DNA of 59,243 bases from CAYFPO01 sp964345035 (GCA_964345035.1 CAYFPO010000010.1:1-59243), one strand, 5' to 3'. Shown: positions 7,774 to 17,922, counted from the stretch's first letter. The notes: a model not told the origin generated them from the sequence alone. Program-made: numbers and translations.

Positions 7774-8511
7774 TTAACTTTCTTCTGAAATAAAATAACA
7801 GGAAGTATCCGTAATAACAACACCTGCCTGGGGTTTACCCGTTTTAGATCCTCCATCAATTAAAACCCACTTTTGATTGATTTCACTTTGGTAGGGACCA
7901 TAGGGTGTATGTCCGGTAATCAGGTACCTATCACCAAAATATTTTTCAAACATAAACTTCTCTTCCTGAAGTTTTGTAAACAGAAATCGTCTGTCCCAGA
8001 TTACCTGATATATCTGCTCATAATCCAGTTTTTCTTCTTTTGATATGGATACCATCTGCCCTGCATTTGTAAAGCCGCCATGAATAACAACCATCACATC
8101 ATCGATATAATAATCCTGAATTTCATTTTTATAGAAATGTCTGTGGGACTCAGGGATTTTTTCAATTTGGGATTCGGCTTCCCGTAATTGATGGATTCCA
8201 TAGCTTGCAAAAGTTTCACGTGCACCTTGCTTTGCCCACATTGGATGAGGAATACCACCGGAATCCAGCCATTCCCGAAACCAAAGGTCGTGATTTCCTA
8301 ATACAAAAAATACTGATTCTGATGCTTTTTTTAATTCCAGTAGCAGGTCAATGGTATTTTTAGTCGAAAAGCCGAGATTTTTCTCATGGTCATTATAATC
8401 ACCAACAAAAATTAAAATATCATCGTTTGGATTATAATTATTTATGTGTAATAAATTTTCTACACCTTGGTAATTACCGTGAACATCACCAATTATGATC
8501 CGGCGCTTCAA
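7774..8511 (-). CDS. Calcineurin-like metallophosphoesterase
   Basis: 245 residues with the ordered motifs of the PPP/ApaH-like metallophosphoesterase fold: GDVHGN (residues 8-13), GDYNDH (where GDxxDR is usual), GNHDLW, a later VIHGGF and TGHTPYG. These ligate a two-metal centre that hydrolyses phosphoesters. The substrate cannot be read from the sequence; protein phosphatase and dinucleoside tetraphosphatase are both possible. The His in place of Arg in the second motif is a visible deviation. No signal peptide, so cytoplasmic. Convergent with the cytochrome cluster and 47 bp downstream of the metalloprotease gene. Confidence 0.85.
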   Translation of the reverse strand: MKRRIIIGDVHGNYQGVENLLHINNYNPNDDILIFVGDYNDHEKNLGFSTKNTIDLLLELKKASESVFFVLGNHDLWFREWLDSGGIPHPMWAKQGARETFASYGIHQLREAESQIEKIPESHRHFYKNEIQDYYIDDVMVVIHGGFTNAGQMVSISKEEKLDYEQIYQVIWDRRFLFTKLQEEKFMFEKYFGDRYLITGHTPYGPYQSEINQKWVLIDGGSKTGKPQAGVVITDTSCYFISEES

Positions 8512-8558
8512 TATAAATATTTAGGTTGTTCTGTGCCTTTGTAACAGTTTAAAAATAA

Positions 8559-11231
8559 TTAGAATTTACTTTCCAGATGTGCATCAAGTGCTGCATCCAC
8601 GCGTGCGGAGATTTCAGCAATATGTGCTTTTGAAATATCATCCATTCTGGAAACGTACTGCATATTTCTTAATCTGCTTTGCAATTCTACTAGATCAGCA
8701 CGTGCCAATACTACTGCATCATAGGGTAAACTCATATCTTGGTTAACCACTAATTCAGTGAGAATTCTGAGATGTATTCTCTGTAATCCTCTGCGGAATG
8801 AATTGATATTTTCTCGTGAATAAATTTCTTCCCAGATTGAATTACGCAGCGTTGTAAACAATTCTGACATTGTGAATTTACTCTCACCAGGTTTGAATCG
8901 CAATTCATTATCCCGTACACGGCTAAGAACCAAAGGATTTAATATTCTTACCAAGGCAGTTGCGTGGATACCCTCAACTGCATTATGAATTGGAAAATCC
9001 AGTCTTTGCATGTTCCAGACTGATCCTCTGAATGTTCCCAATCTTTCGGGCATTAGCTTATTTAATAATTCTGGAGAAAAACCGAATGCATCTTTGTGGA
9101 AAATGTGATCATTCAGAATCTGTAAAGCTCTTTTCTGATCTGATGCCGGAACCAGATTAAAGGGTATTCTATCTCCCTGATCACCAATATGATCTCTGTA
9201 AATGTAACTGCCTCCAATAAATTTTGTAGTGGTAAAGACTGCACGTCTATACTCACCCCAACCCTGCCAAAATACTCTTCTCAGTTTTTGATATCTATTA
9301 CCTTCAATCTCAAAATTATTTAGTAAATCACTCCATAGTTCCCGGGATAATCGAATTCTCAATTCTGCAAATTCCATGGGATCAGTTCCCAGGTCATAAA
9401 CATTGCAGGAAGGATCCATTCCCCAAATCGATGTTCCACGGGCATCTTCATCAGTTCCGTATTGCAATAGTGGGTCAGACACTCTACCAGCTATATTTTC
9501 CAGCATTTCAGATTCTGTCATATTTGATTTATAATCCAGGGGTTTGTAGGCATATTCAATTGCCCAGTAATCATACGTCCCTAAAGTTTTATGAAACCAA
9601 GATCCCTGAGGCTGCCCTTTTGGTGACAAGTTGACTGGATTGTAATCCATTACAGAACCTGTCACTCCATTTTCTTCTGTGAACTCTTTATCCTGTAACT
9701 GTTCCAGGGAATAAATGGAACTTGCTTTGAAATTATGCCTTAACCCCAAAGTGTGTCCTACTTCATGGGACACCAGATCAACAAGACCATCATAGATAAA
9801 TTGCTCCAGATTTTCATCCGATACCGTCCCTCTGGATTCCAATAGATTCCAACCAAATTCCATTTGCTCCATCATCCCGGTTGCATAACTGCAGTTAAAA
9901 TTTTCTGATGGTTGTTTTGTAGGTTCGGCAGGAAAATCTCCGGGGTATAAATTCTGCTTGATATTCGATATTGATAATGGTGTTACCCATTCATCATATT
10001 CACGTGAAAACCATCTTACATACCCTGAACTGATACGTATATCTGCATCATAAATTTCTCCTGTATACGGATTTGCTCTGGATGGTCCAACACCATAACC
10101 GCTTTCCGGATGTATTATCCACCTAATTGTATTATATCGAACATCCGCAGGATCCCAATCTGCATCATCAGGCATCTGTTTAACTATTACAGCATTTTTG
10201 AATCCCGCATTTTCAAACGCATCATTCCATAGTAAAATTCCCTCACGGATTGCATCTCTGAATTGCTCAGGAATTGTATTCTCCAACCAGAAAACAATAG
10301 GTTTTTTTGGAGGTGATACTGCCTTGCGCGGATCGGATTTTTCCAGATTCCACCGGGTAATATACCGTGTGTACGGTGTCTCTGAAATTACATTGGAATA
10401 ATCCTGAAAAATGGTGAGAAAATGTCCAACTCTGTCATCAGCCAATCTGGGCTTGTAATCTGTTTCCGGCATAGTTGAGAGACTGTAATGATATCGATGC
10501 AGCATACTTCTTGAATCCGGGAGTGTATAAATAAAATTAGGTTTCGCATTTTTAAAATGCAGGACGAGGTCGATCTCCGTATTTTCCGGAAAAGATTTTA
10601 ATTCTGAAAAATAGCTGTTTTCCTTATCAAATGTGAATTTTATTTTTCTTTCACCAGTGATATAACCCACCCTATTGAAATCCTGAAGGAATATCTCACC
10701 CATATCTACCAAAATTGCTCCAGATTCAGGATGGGGTTCACTTAATACTTTTGTGCTGGCAAAAATTGAATTTGAAAAACTCTGTTCAACAGCCCTGTTT
10801 GCAGCAGGATCATTTTCTGCACGAAAGGATGTGTTCTTTTGAATCATCTGAATCCGTTCACCTATTTGTTGAAAATAAAATGGGAATTCTCCTAACATTG
10901 ATCCGGCATCAAACATCATCCCATCACCGGTTTGTCTGGTAATATTACATAAAAATTCCTGATTAAATTGATCTGGAGAGATTTCCATCAGAACTTTGTG
11001 TTTCTTTTCATCGAAATAAATGGTAAATAACCCTGGTATTATTTCCATATCTTTAATCTCTTCTTCAAATGATTTTTCATTCTTTTTATCTTCCTCAGAT
11101 CCATCTGCAATTGGTAAATCAGTTACTTGAAGTGTATCAATTTTCAATGTATCATCCGGTGTTGTCTGAAAATCAACAGCCATTAAAAATAATGGTAATA
11201 TTACAATCTGTATGTATATTTTATTAAACAT
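8559..11231 (-). CDS. Secreted zinc metalloprotease, DUF5117/DUF5118 type
   Basis: 890 residues with an N-terminal signal peptide (IVILPLFLMAVD). Near residue 487 lies HEVGHTLGLRHN, the extended HExxHxxGxxH zinc motif of metzincins, followed by the Met-turn candidate SVMDYNP. The long N-terminal part (DEKKHKVLMEISPDQFNQEFL and onward) and the C-terminal helical part match the size and order of the DUF5118-DUF5117-zinc-protease proteins common in Bacteroidota and relatives. The substrate is unknown and the protein should be periplasmic or secreted. Its start overlaps the end of the ogt gene by 8 bp, so the two are probably co-transcribed. Confidence 0.85.
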   Translation of the reverse strand: MFNKIYIQIVILPLFLMAVDFQTTPDDTLKIDTLQVTDLPIADGSEEDKKNEKSFEEEIKDMEIIPGLFTIYFDEKKHKVLMEISPDQFNQEFLCNITRQTGDGMMFDAGSMLGEFPFYFQQIGERIQMIQKNTSFRAENDPAANRAVEQSFSNSIFASTKVLSEPHPESGAILVDMGEIFLQDFNRVGYITGERKIKFTFDKENSYFSELKSFPENTEIDLVLHFKNAKPNFIYTLPDSRSMLHRYHYSLSTMPETDYKPRLADDRVGHFLTIFQDYSNVISETPYTRYITRWNLEKSDPRKAVSPPKKPIVFWLENTIPEQFRDAIREGILLWNDAFENAGFKNAVIVKQMPDDADWDPADVRYNTIRWIIHPESGYGVGPSRANPYTGEIYDADIRISSGYVRWFSREYDEWVTPLSISNIKQNLYPGDFPAEPTKQPSENFNCSYATGMMEQMEFGWNLLESRGTVSDENLEQFIYDGLVDLVSHEVGHTLGLRHNFKASSIYSLEQLQDKEFTEENGVTGSVMDYNPVNLSPKGQPQGSWFHKTLGTYDYWAIEYAYKPLDYKSNMTESEMLENIAGRVSDPLLQYGTDEDARGTSIWGMDPSCNVYDLGTDPMEFAELRIRLSRELWSDLLNNFEIEGNRYQKLRRVFWQGWGEYRRAVFTTTKFIGGSYIYRDHIGDQGDRIPFNLVPASDQKRALQILNDHIFHKDAFGFSPELLNKLMPERLGTFRGSVWNMQRLDFPIHNAVEGIHATALVRILNPLVLSRVRDNELRFKPGESKFTMSELFTTLRNSIWEEIYSRENINSFRRGLQRIHLRILTELVVNQDMSLPYDAVVLARADLVELQSRLRNMQYVSRMDDISKAHIAEISARVDAALDAHLESKF

Positions 11232-11742
11232 AAGTATTCTCCCTGTTTGTACTAGTAATTTCTAGATTCAATAAATATTTTTTTGTTGATAATCCACCAC
11301 CAAATCCACCTATTTTTCCATTGTGAGATATTACTCTATGACATGGAATTATAAGAGGTAGTGGATTGGTAGCATTTGCAGTGCCAACCGCACGGCATGC
11401 TTTGGGATTCCCCATCCTTTTAGCAATATCTTTATAGGATGCAGTTTTACCGTATGGTATTTTGGCAACCTCATCGAGTGTTTTTTTTCGGAATTCAGTA
11501 TTGATATGATGAATGGGAAAATCAAATTGTTTTCTTTTTCCGGTTAGATATTCTATGATTTGTGAAATAGCAGGATGAGAATATTCATTTTCAACTTCGG
11601 GTGTGATGTCCAAATTTTGTTTACACCACTTTGAGACGTATGCTTCAGAATAGTTCGGAAATGCAATGTAACATACTCCAACTTCTGTAAAATATAGTCT
11701 TAGCTTTCCAATGGGGGAATCAAATTTTGTGTAATGAACCAT
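11224..11742 (-). CDS. ogt: Methylated-DNA--protein-cysteine methyltransferase
   Basis: 172 residues. The active-site motif IPCHRVI is present near residue 133, preceded by the helix-turn-helix DNA-binding region (PYGKTASYKDIAKRMGNPKACRAVG) and followed by GGFGGG. The protein transfers the alkyl group of O6-alkylguanine in DNA irreversibly to its active Cys, so each molecule acts once. It has the length of a single-domain Ogt/MGMT, with no fused Ada regulatory domain. It overlaps the downstream metalloprotease gene by 8 bp. No damage-responsive operator is recognisable upstream. Confidence 0.92.
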   Translation of the reverse strand: MVHYTKFDSPIGKLRLYFTEVGVCYIAFPNYSEAYVSKWCKQNLDITPEVENEYSHPAISQIIEYLTGKRKQFDFPIHHINTEFRKKTLDEVAKIPYGKTASYKDIAKRMGNPKACRAVGTANATNPLPLIIPCHRVISHNGKIGGFGGGLSTKKYLLNLEITSTNRENTYV

Positions 11743-11827
11743 TTCAATAAATTAATTATCATGCACCAGTCTAAATCTCGGAAATAATCCAGTTTCAAAC
11801 AAGTAACATTGAGTAAGTATTTCAAAA

Positions 11828-13096
11828 TTAAATTTGTATAATCTGATGCCTTTCAGGACCTGTCGAAATAATTTCTACAGGAGTTTCAAGTAGATTACTG
11901 AGTAATACAATATACTTTTGTGCATTTTCAGGTAATTCAGAAAATGTTAATACACCTGCAGTGGAATCCTGCCACCCCGGGAAATGTTCATATACCGGAG
12001 TAACATTTTCCAGGTAAAATTGTGCTTCTGAATAATTTGAATATTCAGTGCTGCCGTTTTTATATCCTGTGCAGATGAGTATTTCCTTAAATCCATCTAG
12101 TATATCCAATTTTGTCAATGCAATTTTTGTAAATCCATTTACTTGACAACTGTATCGAGCAGCTACAACATCAAACCAACCGCACCGTCTCGGTCTGCCG
12201 GTCGTTGCACCAAATTCAGAACCGATTTCCCGCAGTTTTTGGCCGGTTTCATCATTCAATTCTGTGGGAAATGGTCCCATCCCTACCCGTGTAGTATAGG
12301 CTTTAAATATCCCAATATTCTCATTGATTTGGGATCCCGGAAATCCCAGCCCTGTAGATATACCACCGCTCGTGGGACTGGACGATGTGACAAAGGGATA
12401 TGTACCATGATCCACGTCCAGCATGGTGCCTTGTGCACCTTCAATCAAAATCTGAGATCCATTCCTGGACTTTTCATGGAGCAGCGTGAATGCATCATCC
12501 ACAAAAGCTGATATCTGTTTAGTACATTTATAAAATTCTTTGATCTGATTATTTAATTCTTCAACTTGCTTTGCTGTCAAATTATATTTTTCGGTCAATG
12601 CATTATATTGATCCATAACAGATTTTTTCAGTTTCTCTTTACTAAATATTTCAAATGCAAGAATTCCTTTTCTGTTGTATTTATCTACATAGGCGGGGCC
12701 AATTCCTTTCAGAGTAGTTCCGATCTTATCAGAGCTGTTGGATTCATTCAAAGCATCCTGCATTTTATGGCAAGGAGTGACAATATGAGCATTGAATGCA
12801 ATATGCACACGATCAGAAATTTTGATTTTCAATTTTTTGAGTAAATTCAATTCTTCCACTAGCCCTACAGGATCAATCACCATTCCATTGCCGAGAATAC
12901 AATGGCATGTTTCCCTAAGTATCCCGGATGGTATTTGATGAAGAATTATTTTTGAGTTGCCGATGTATACGGTGTGTCCGGCATTTGCACCGCCCTGATA
13001 ACGGGCAACTATATCTGCATCACGGCACAGGTAATCAACAATTTTACCCTTACCTTCATCTCCCCATTGACCACCGATTACTGCAGTTACTGACAT
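11828..13096 (-). CDS. purA: Adenylosuccinate synthetase
   Basis: 422 residues, the usual length. It catalyses GTP-dependent condensation of IMP with aspartate to adenylosuccinate, the first step from IMP to AMP, in the cytoplasm. Hallmarks: N-terminal GGQWGDEGKGKIVD phosphate loop, GGANAGHTV, IGTTLKGIGPAY, EGAQGTMLDVDHGTYPFVTSS, TGRPRRCGWFD and KLDILDGF. Translation is well marked, with GAGGAG 6 nt upstream of the ATG. A hairpin terminator separates it from secF on the same strand, so it has its own promoter or depends on read-through. Confidence 0.97.
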   Translation of the reverse strand: MSVTAVIGGQWGDEGKGKIVDYLCRDADIVARYQGGANAGHTVYIGNSKIILHQIPSGILRETCHCILGNGMVIDPVGLVEELNLLKKLKIKISDRVHIAFNAHIVTPCHKMQDALNESNSSDKIGTTLKGIGPAYVDKYNRKGILAFEIFSKEKLKKSVMDQYNALTEKYNLTAKQVEELNNQIKEFYKCTKQISAFVDDAFTLLHEKSRNGSQILIEGAQGTMLDVDHGTYPFVTSSSPTSGGISTGLGFPGSQINENIGIFKAYTTRVGMGPFPTELNDETGQKLREIGSEFGATTGRPRRCGWFDVVAARYSCQVNGFTKIALTKLDILDGFKEILICTGYKNGSTEYSNYSEAQFYLENVTPVYEHFPGWQDSTAGVLTFSELPENAQKYIVLLSNLLETPVEIISTGPERHQIIQI

Positions 13097-13110
13097 CTAT
13101 TTCTCCTCAT

Positions 13111-13141
13111 AAAAAAACTCCGTATAGACGGAGTCTTTTTT
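13111..13141 (-). terminator. Rho-independent terminator after secDF
   Basis: Perfect 7-bp stem ACTCCGT/ACGGAGT (13117-13123 with 13128-13134) around a 4-nt loop, flanked by seven A on one side and six T on the other. It works on paper in either direction. On the minus strand it ends transcripts from secD-secF, 40 bp after the secF stop, and lies in the purA leader just before its ribosome binding site. Confidence 0.85.
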
Positions 13142-13176
13142 AATTAATTTTGTTATTATGGATTGTGAATCTGAAA

Positions 13177-14070
13177 TTATTTTTTCGCTAATTTTTGTCC
13201 GGCACGATTTTCAAAATGAATCATTACGGGACTTGCTACATAAATTGAAGAATATGTTCCTACTAAAACACCGGTTATCAGTCCGAATGCAAATAATTTA
13301 ATTACCTCACCGCCAATGAAAAATAATGTACCTACTACTAATAACGTAGTAACCGAAGTTATAATAGTACGGCTGAGAGTTTCATTCAATGATAAATTGA
13401 CAACAGATTCCAAATTCTCTCTGGTGTATTTACTAATATTTTCCCGGATTCGGTCGAATACGACAATCGTGTCATTTAATGAATATCCAACAATCGTTAA
13501 AAATGCAGCTACGATTGTGAGGTCAATTTCAAAATTCATCAATGAAAATATTCCAAGTGTAATCATCACATCATGAACCAATGCAGCTACACTGCCCAAC
13601 GCATAAAACCTGTCAAAACGGAACCAGATATAAAACAATATACCGATTAATGCGATGATGATTGCATACACAGCCTCAGCACGGAGTTCTCTGCCAATAC
13701 GTGGACCGACTGTCTCAACTCTGCGTATTTCAAAATTTACCTCAGATAGAGCAGACTTAACGATAGTCAGAAATTCTTCGGAAGATCCAGTTGTCTGTGC
13801 TCTCAGCAAGACTTCATCCTTACTTCCAAATTCAATAATTTCAGCATGTCCAAGGTTATTCGCTTCCAATGTGGATCTTAAATTGCCGATCTCCATAGGT
13901 TTTTCAAATTTGATTTGAACGATAGTGCCACCGGTAAAATCTATGGAAAGGTCAGGTCCGCCTTTTGTTAAAAGGCTGACAATTCCAGCACTAATTAATA
14001 ATAACGAAATTACTACGGTGAATTTCCGTTTATTCAAAAAGTTTATTTTAGTATCTTTAAAAATTCTCAT
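13177..14070 (-). CDS. secF: Protein translocase subunit SecF
   Basis: 297 residues with six membrane segments in the SecD/SecF pattern: TM1 near 17-35, then a periplasmic loop with SIDFTGGTIVQIKF, then five clustered segments from about 135. The conserved VGPRIGRELRAEA and the cytoplasmic TIVVFDRIRENI are present. SecF pairs with SecD in the inner membrane and uses the proton motive force to help exported proteins leave the SecYEG channel on the periplasmic side. It starts 1 bp after the secD stop, the usual two-gene arrangement, and is followed by a clear terminator. Confidence 0.95.
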   Translation of the reverse strand: MRIFKDTKINFLNKRKFTVVISLLLISAGIVSLLTKGGPDLSIDFTGGTIVQIKFEKPMEIGNLRSTLEANNLGHAEIIEFGSKDEVLLRAQTTGSSEEFLTIVKSALSEVNFEIRRVETVGPRIGRELRAEAVYAIIIALIGILFYIWFRFDRFYALGSVAALVHDVMITLGIFSLMNFEIDLTIVAAFLTIVGYSLNDTIVVFDRIRENISKYTRENLESVVNLSLNETLSRTIITSVTTLLVVGTLFFIGGEVIKLFAFGLITGVLVGTYSSIYVASPVMIHFENRAGQKLAKK

Positions 14071-14071
14071 A

Positions 14072-15985
14072 TTAAATACTTAATGATTTCATTGTTTTTC
14101 TATTTGTCAAATACATGAAAAATGTTCTGGTTACAAAAATTGCAGTAAACATAGAGCTGCAAATCCCAATGCTCAATGTAATTGCAAATCCTTTAATAGG
14201 ACCTGAACCGATTCCCCAGAGAACAAATGCTGCGATTAGAGTTGTCAAATTTGCATCCAATATTGTAGTAAAAGCACGTTGGTACCCTGCATCAATAGAT
14301 GCACGGACAGTTTTTCCTTTATCAATTTCTTCTCTGATTCTCTCAAAGATTATGACATTGGCATCTACTGCCATTCCAATTGTCAAGATGAGACCTGCAA
14401 TTCCAGGAAGTGTTAATGTTGCATTCAGCCCGGCAAGTACTGAAAGAACTACCACAATATTTAATATCAGTGCAAAAATTGCCAAAAACCCTGAACCCCT
14501 GTAGTATAATACCATAAATGCAATTACCAATGAAAATCCAATAATCATTGCGCTGGTGCCTGAATTAATGGAATCTCTTCCCAATGACGGCCCAACTGTG
14601 CGTTCTTCAATTATATTTACCGGTGTAGGCAAAGCACCTGCTCTTAGCACATTTGCAATATCCTTGGCTTCATCAACATTATCAAGTCCGGTGATTTGAG
14701 TTCTGCCGCTTGGAATCCTGTCACGGATTACAGGAGCGAGATACACTTTTCCATCCAGTACAATTGCAACATTTCTTCCAACATTAGCACCAGTGGACTG
14801 ACTCCACTTTTTGGTGCCCATACTATTCATGGTCAAGTTTACAACCGCCTGACCGGATACATCGGACCCGGCTGCTCCAAATGTTGCAGATGCTTCTTTA
14901 ATTACACCACCAGTCAGTTCCGGAGTTTTATTGACAAAATACAAATTTCTATAGCTTACAAAAGAACCATCATTTAGCTCTGCATTATTAACTTTACTTC
15001 CCCATAAAAATTTAGAATCAAACGGAATAACTTTTTTTACTGCTTCATTTGCCAATAGGTTTGATACTTTATTAAATTCATCAGCTAATACACCCAATCC
15101 TGTTGGAAATGCTTTCAAATACCCTGAAAATGGTCTTTCATTTAAAATATCACCTGGAGTTTTTAATGGATTTGATTCGTCAATTTCATCCACCTCATTT
15201 TCAGAATCAAATAATTCTGCCAATACATCTGATGTAGTATCTGCTGAAAAATCAGAATCTGTGTTTGGATTTTCATTCGAATCACCATTATCCAAAGTTA
15301 CACCTTTTTCAATGAGTATATCATCTATGGATGTAAAAATTGCCTGTTGTGCCTGAGCATCTTTAACCAGTATAAATTCCAGCAGGGCAGTACTTTGAAT
15401 CAGATTTCTTGCACGTTCAGGGTCTTTAACACCTGCAAGTTCAACAATTATCCTTCTGGTACCTGACTTTTGTATATTGGGTTCGGCAACACCAAATTCA
15501 TCAACACGGTTTCTAATTATTTCCAGCACACTGTTAATAGAATTGTCAGTCTGATTCTTTAATTCATCAATGACTGCTGTATTCCCGGTTGTAGAAATTA
15601 AATTAGTAAATGATCTTTTAAGTGGTAGTGTTTTTTCATCTGAAATTTTTGTGAATTCATCAAAGAAATCACTGCGGTTCTGAATTGATAATTTTTCTGC
15701 ATCATCAACAGCTGCAATTAATTCCGGTGTTTTGTTATTGGCAAGTTTCTTTACAAGATTCGGGATGTCAACTTCCAATACGACATGCATCCCACCTTGT
15801 AAATCCAAACCCAGATTTATAGCATCTTCACCCAGATTTTTCAGTCCGACCGGATTATCGGTTTCCAGTTGAGTTTTATCTTCTTCTGTTAAAGAATAAA
15901 ATTTATATGTGGGCCATAGTTTATATGCAACAAACAGAATCAGAATGCTTATCACCGCCCATCTTGAACCAGTACTCTTCAGCAT
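14072..15985 (-). CDS. secD: Protein translocase subunit SecD
   Basis: 637 residues. TM1 is near 9-25, followed by the periplasmic entry INLGLDLQGGMHVVLEVD, the P1 head region, GGVIKEASATFGAAG and LRAGALPTPVNIIEER, and a C-terminal five-helix membrane domain with GMAVDANVIIFERIREE. It acts with SecF in export. A low-complexity acidic stretch at about 232-275 (GDSNENPNTDSDFSADTTSD, ENEVDEIDESN) is an insertion compared with compact SecD proteins. It is divergent from parA across about 220 bp, which must hold promoters for both directions. Confidence 0.95.
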   Translation of the reverse strand: MLKSTGSRWAVISILILFVAYKLWPTYKFYSLTEEDKTQLETDNPVGLKNLGEDAINLGLDLQGGMHVVLEVDIPNLVKKLANNKTPELIAAVDDAEKLSIQNRSDFFDEFTKISDEKTLPLKRSFTNLISTTGNTAVIDELKNQTDNSINSVLEIIRNRVDEFGVAEPNIQKSGTRRIIVELAGVKDPERARNLIQSTALLEFILVKDAQAQQAIFTSIDDILIEKGVTLDNGDSNENPNTDSDFSADTTSDVLAELFDSENEVDEIDESNPLKTPGDILNERPFSGYLKAFPTGLGVLADEFNKVSNLLANEAVKKVIPFDSKFLWGSKVNNAELNDGSFVSYRNLYFVNKTPELTGGVIKEASATFGAAGSDVSGQAVVNLTMNSMGTKKWSQSTGANVGRNVAIVLDGKVYLAPVIRDRIPSGRTQITGLDNVDEAKDIANVLRAGALPTPVNIIEERTVGPSLGRDSINSGTSAMIIGFSLVIAFMVLYYRGSGFLAIFALILNIVVVLSVLAGLNATLTLPGIAGLILTIGMAVDANVIIFERIREEIDKGKTVRASIDAGYQRAFTTILDANLTTLIAAFVLWGIGSGPIKGFAITLSIGICSSMFTAIFVTRTFFMYLTNRKTMKSLSI

Positions 15986-16196
15986 ATTATTACTTTTAAA
16001 TTATTATAAAATTGAATTTATTACCTTGATATTACGAATTTTGGGAATTTGAAGTCCAATAAAGCCAGCCAATTTAAATTGATATTAATTCCATAACCAA
16101 CACTTCATTTGGAATATTTGAACTAAAATTAATTGAAATAATTGTAAACATTACAAAGCGATTTATTGCAAACCAAAACAATATAGGATTAATTTT

Positions 16197-16200
16197 GAGG
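16197..16200 (+). promoter_or_regulatory. Ribosome binding site that fixes the parA start
   Basis: GAGG lies 9 nt before the ATG at 16210. It falls inside the longer frame that could begin at the TTG of 16195, which argues for the downstream ATG. Confidence 0.55.
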
Positions 16201-16209
16201 CTGATTCTA

Positions 16210-16998
16210 ATGAAATTATTTGATACAAAAGTCATTGCGGTTGCAAATCAAAAGGGAGGTGTTGGTAAAACTACAACTTCAGTAAACCTTTCTGCATATT
16301 TTGCTGTTGCAGAAATTCCCACCTTGCTGATAGACATGGACCCTCAGGCAAATGCAACAACGGGTGTTGGAGTTCCCATTTCCGGATTGAAGAAAACAGT
16401 TTATGATGTACTTATTGGAAATGCGGACATCAATAAAGCAATCCAGAAAACTGATCTCAAATATCTGGATATTCTCCCTGCTAATGCACAGCTAGTTGGT
16501 GCAGAGATTGAATTGGTTGGAATGTTTACAAGAGAAATGATGTTGAAAAATGCACTGGATTCTATACAGGGAAATTACAAATATATCATTATTGACAGTC
16601 CGCCATCCCTGGGATTATTAACTGTTAATGTGCTAATGGCTGCCCATTCAGTGCTCATTCCTATACAATGTGAATATTATGCTCTCGAGGGGTTATCCCA
16701 ATTGTTAAATACAATACGTCTGATTCAGAAACACAAAAAGAAAATAGTCAAAGAAGATCTGGAAATTGAAGGCATTTTGATTACAATGTTTGATAACCGC
16801 CTGAATTTGTCCAGACAGGTTGTTGATGAAGTAAAAGAGTATTTTGGTGAAAAAGTATATTCTACTTATATAAAGCGAAATGTCCGACTAGGTGAAGCAC
16901 CCAGTTATGGTAAACCTATTCTGTTATATGATGCCACATCTGTTGGAGCACAAAATTATATGAATCTTGCATCAGAAATTTTAAATACCAATGCCTAA
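16210..16998 (+). CDS. parA: Chromosome-partitioning ATPase ParA (Soj)
   Basis: About 262 residues from the ATG at 16210; a TTG at 16195 would add five residues but has no ribosome binding site. It carries the deviant Walker A motif KGGVGKTT with its signature Lys, LLIDMDPQANATTG, and Walker B IIIDSPPSLG. The ATP-bound dimer binds DNA nonspecifically and, with ParB, segregates the origin region. The 3' end overlaps parB by 8 bp. The short form without an N-terminal DNA-binding domain is that of chromosomal Soj rather than large plasmid ParA proteins. Confidence 0.95.
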   Translation: MKLFDTKVIAVANQKGGVGKTTTSVNLSAYFAVAEIPTLLIDMDPQANATTGVGVPISGLKKTVYDVLIGNADINKAIQKTDLKYLDILPANAQLVGAEIELVGMFTREMMLKNALDSIQGNYKYIIIDSPPSLGLLTVNVLMAAHSVLIPIQCEYYALEGLSQLLNTIRLIQKHKKKIVKEDLEIEGILITMFDNRLNLSRQVVDEVKEYFGEKVYSTYIKRNVRLGEAPSYGKPILLYDATSVGAQNYMNLASEILNTNA

Positions 16999-17857
16999 AC
17001 GGCTTGGCAAAGGACTCAAAGCACTCATTCCGGATTATACATCCGATGAAAACCGGTATTTGGAAGATGGAGTTCCAATTGACAGCATTATTCCAAACAG
17101 CAGCCAACCCCGGCAGGATTTTTCAGAAGATGCTATGGTTGATCTTATTAATTCTATTAAACAAAATGGTATTCTTCAGCCCTTAACATTGAGAGACCTG
17201 GGAGATGGAAAATATGAATTGATTGCTGGTGAAAGGCGCTGGCGTGCGGCAAGTGCTGCGGGACTTGAATCTGTGCCCGGTTATATTATTGGAATAGAAG
17301 CTGACGTTGAAATGTTGGAATATGCAATGGTTGAAAATGTTCAGAGAGAAAACCTAAATCCTATTGAAGAAGCTGAAGGATATGCTCTTCTGAGCGGTAA
17401 ATATGATATGACTCAGGATCAAATTGCCCAAAAGGTTGGGAAAAAACGTACTACAATATCAAATTCTCTTCGGTTACTGAAACTCCCCCCTGAAATTAAA
17501 AAAAGTTTGAGAAAAGGTGAGATTTCTGCAGGCCATGCCCGAGCTATACTTCAATTAAGAAAATCCACACAAATGCAGAATTTATTTCGTAGAGTGATAC
17601 GTGAAAAAATAAGTGTTCGGAAAGTTGAAGAAATTGCATCCAAATTATTAGATACGTCATCCACAAAAAAACCAAAAAGAAAAAAACCTCGAAATTCATC
17701 CATAATTTCTGAACATGAAAATACTCTGATCTCCACCCTGGGTACCAAAGTCCAAATTCATAATACACGAAAAGGACACGGTAAAATTTCTATTTCATTT
17801 TACTCCACAGATGATCTTAATAGAATCCTGGAATTAATTTCCACTATAAAAAACTAA
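16991..17857 (+). CDS. parB: Chromosome-partitioning protein ParB (Spo0J)
   Basis: 288 residues. The N-terminal LGKGLKALIP segment (ParA-stimulating) is followed by the CTPase/ParB core (SIIPNSSQPRQDF, ELIAGERRWRAA, ENVQRENLNPIEEA) and a helix-turn-helix (MTQDQIAQKVGKKRTTISNSLRLL). The GERRWRA and ENVQRENLNP boxes belong to the CTP-binding clamp. The C-terminal basic linker (TKKPKRKKPRN) precedes a dimerisation tail. It loads at parS and spreads; no perfect parS is in the window. It overlaps parA, the classic partition operon. Confidence 0.95.
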   Translation: MPKRLGKGLKALIPDYTSDENRYLEDGVPIDSIIPNSSQPRQDFSEDAMVDLINSIKQNGILQPLTLRDLGDGKYELIAGERRWRAASAAGLESVPGYIIGIEADVEMLEYAMVENVQRENLNPIEEAEGYALLSGKYDMTQDQIAQKVGKKRTTISNSLRLLKLPPEIKKSLRKGEISAGHARAILQLRKSTQMQNLFRRVIREKISVRKVEEIASKLLDTSSTKKPKRKKPRNSSIISEHENTLISTLGTKVQIHNTRKGHGKISISFYSTDDLNRILELISTIKN

Positions 17858-17922
17858 ATTATTTTCTAAATTCCATTTGTTCTAACTGAAATTTATTTCC
17901 TAAATTTTTGGGCTATCCCACA

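Noticed and set aside
8212..8227. parS-like sequence (TTTCACGTG core) in the phosphoesterase gene, and another (TTCACGTGAA core) near 9998-10013 in the metalloprotease gene
   Set aside because: They match the 16-bp parS palindrome at only about 11-12 positions, lie inside coding sequence and are 6-8 kb from parAB. Chance CACGTG palindromes are as likely.
15986..16194. Specific promoters or operators in the secD-parA divergent spacer
   Set aside because: AT-rich sequence offers several -10-like matches but none stands out; calling one would be a guess.
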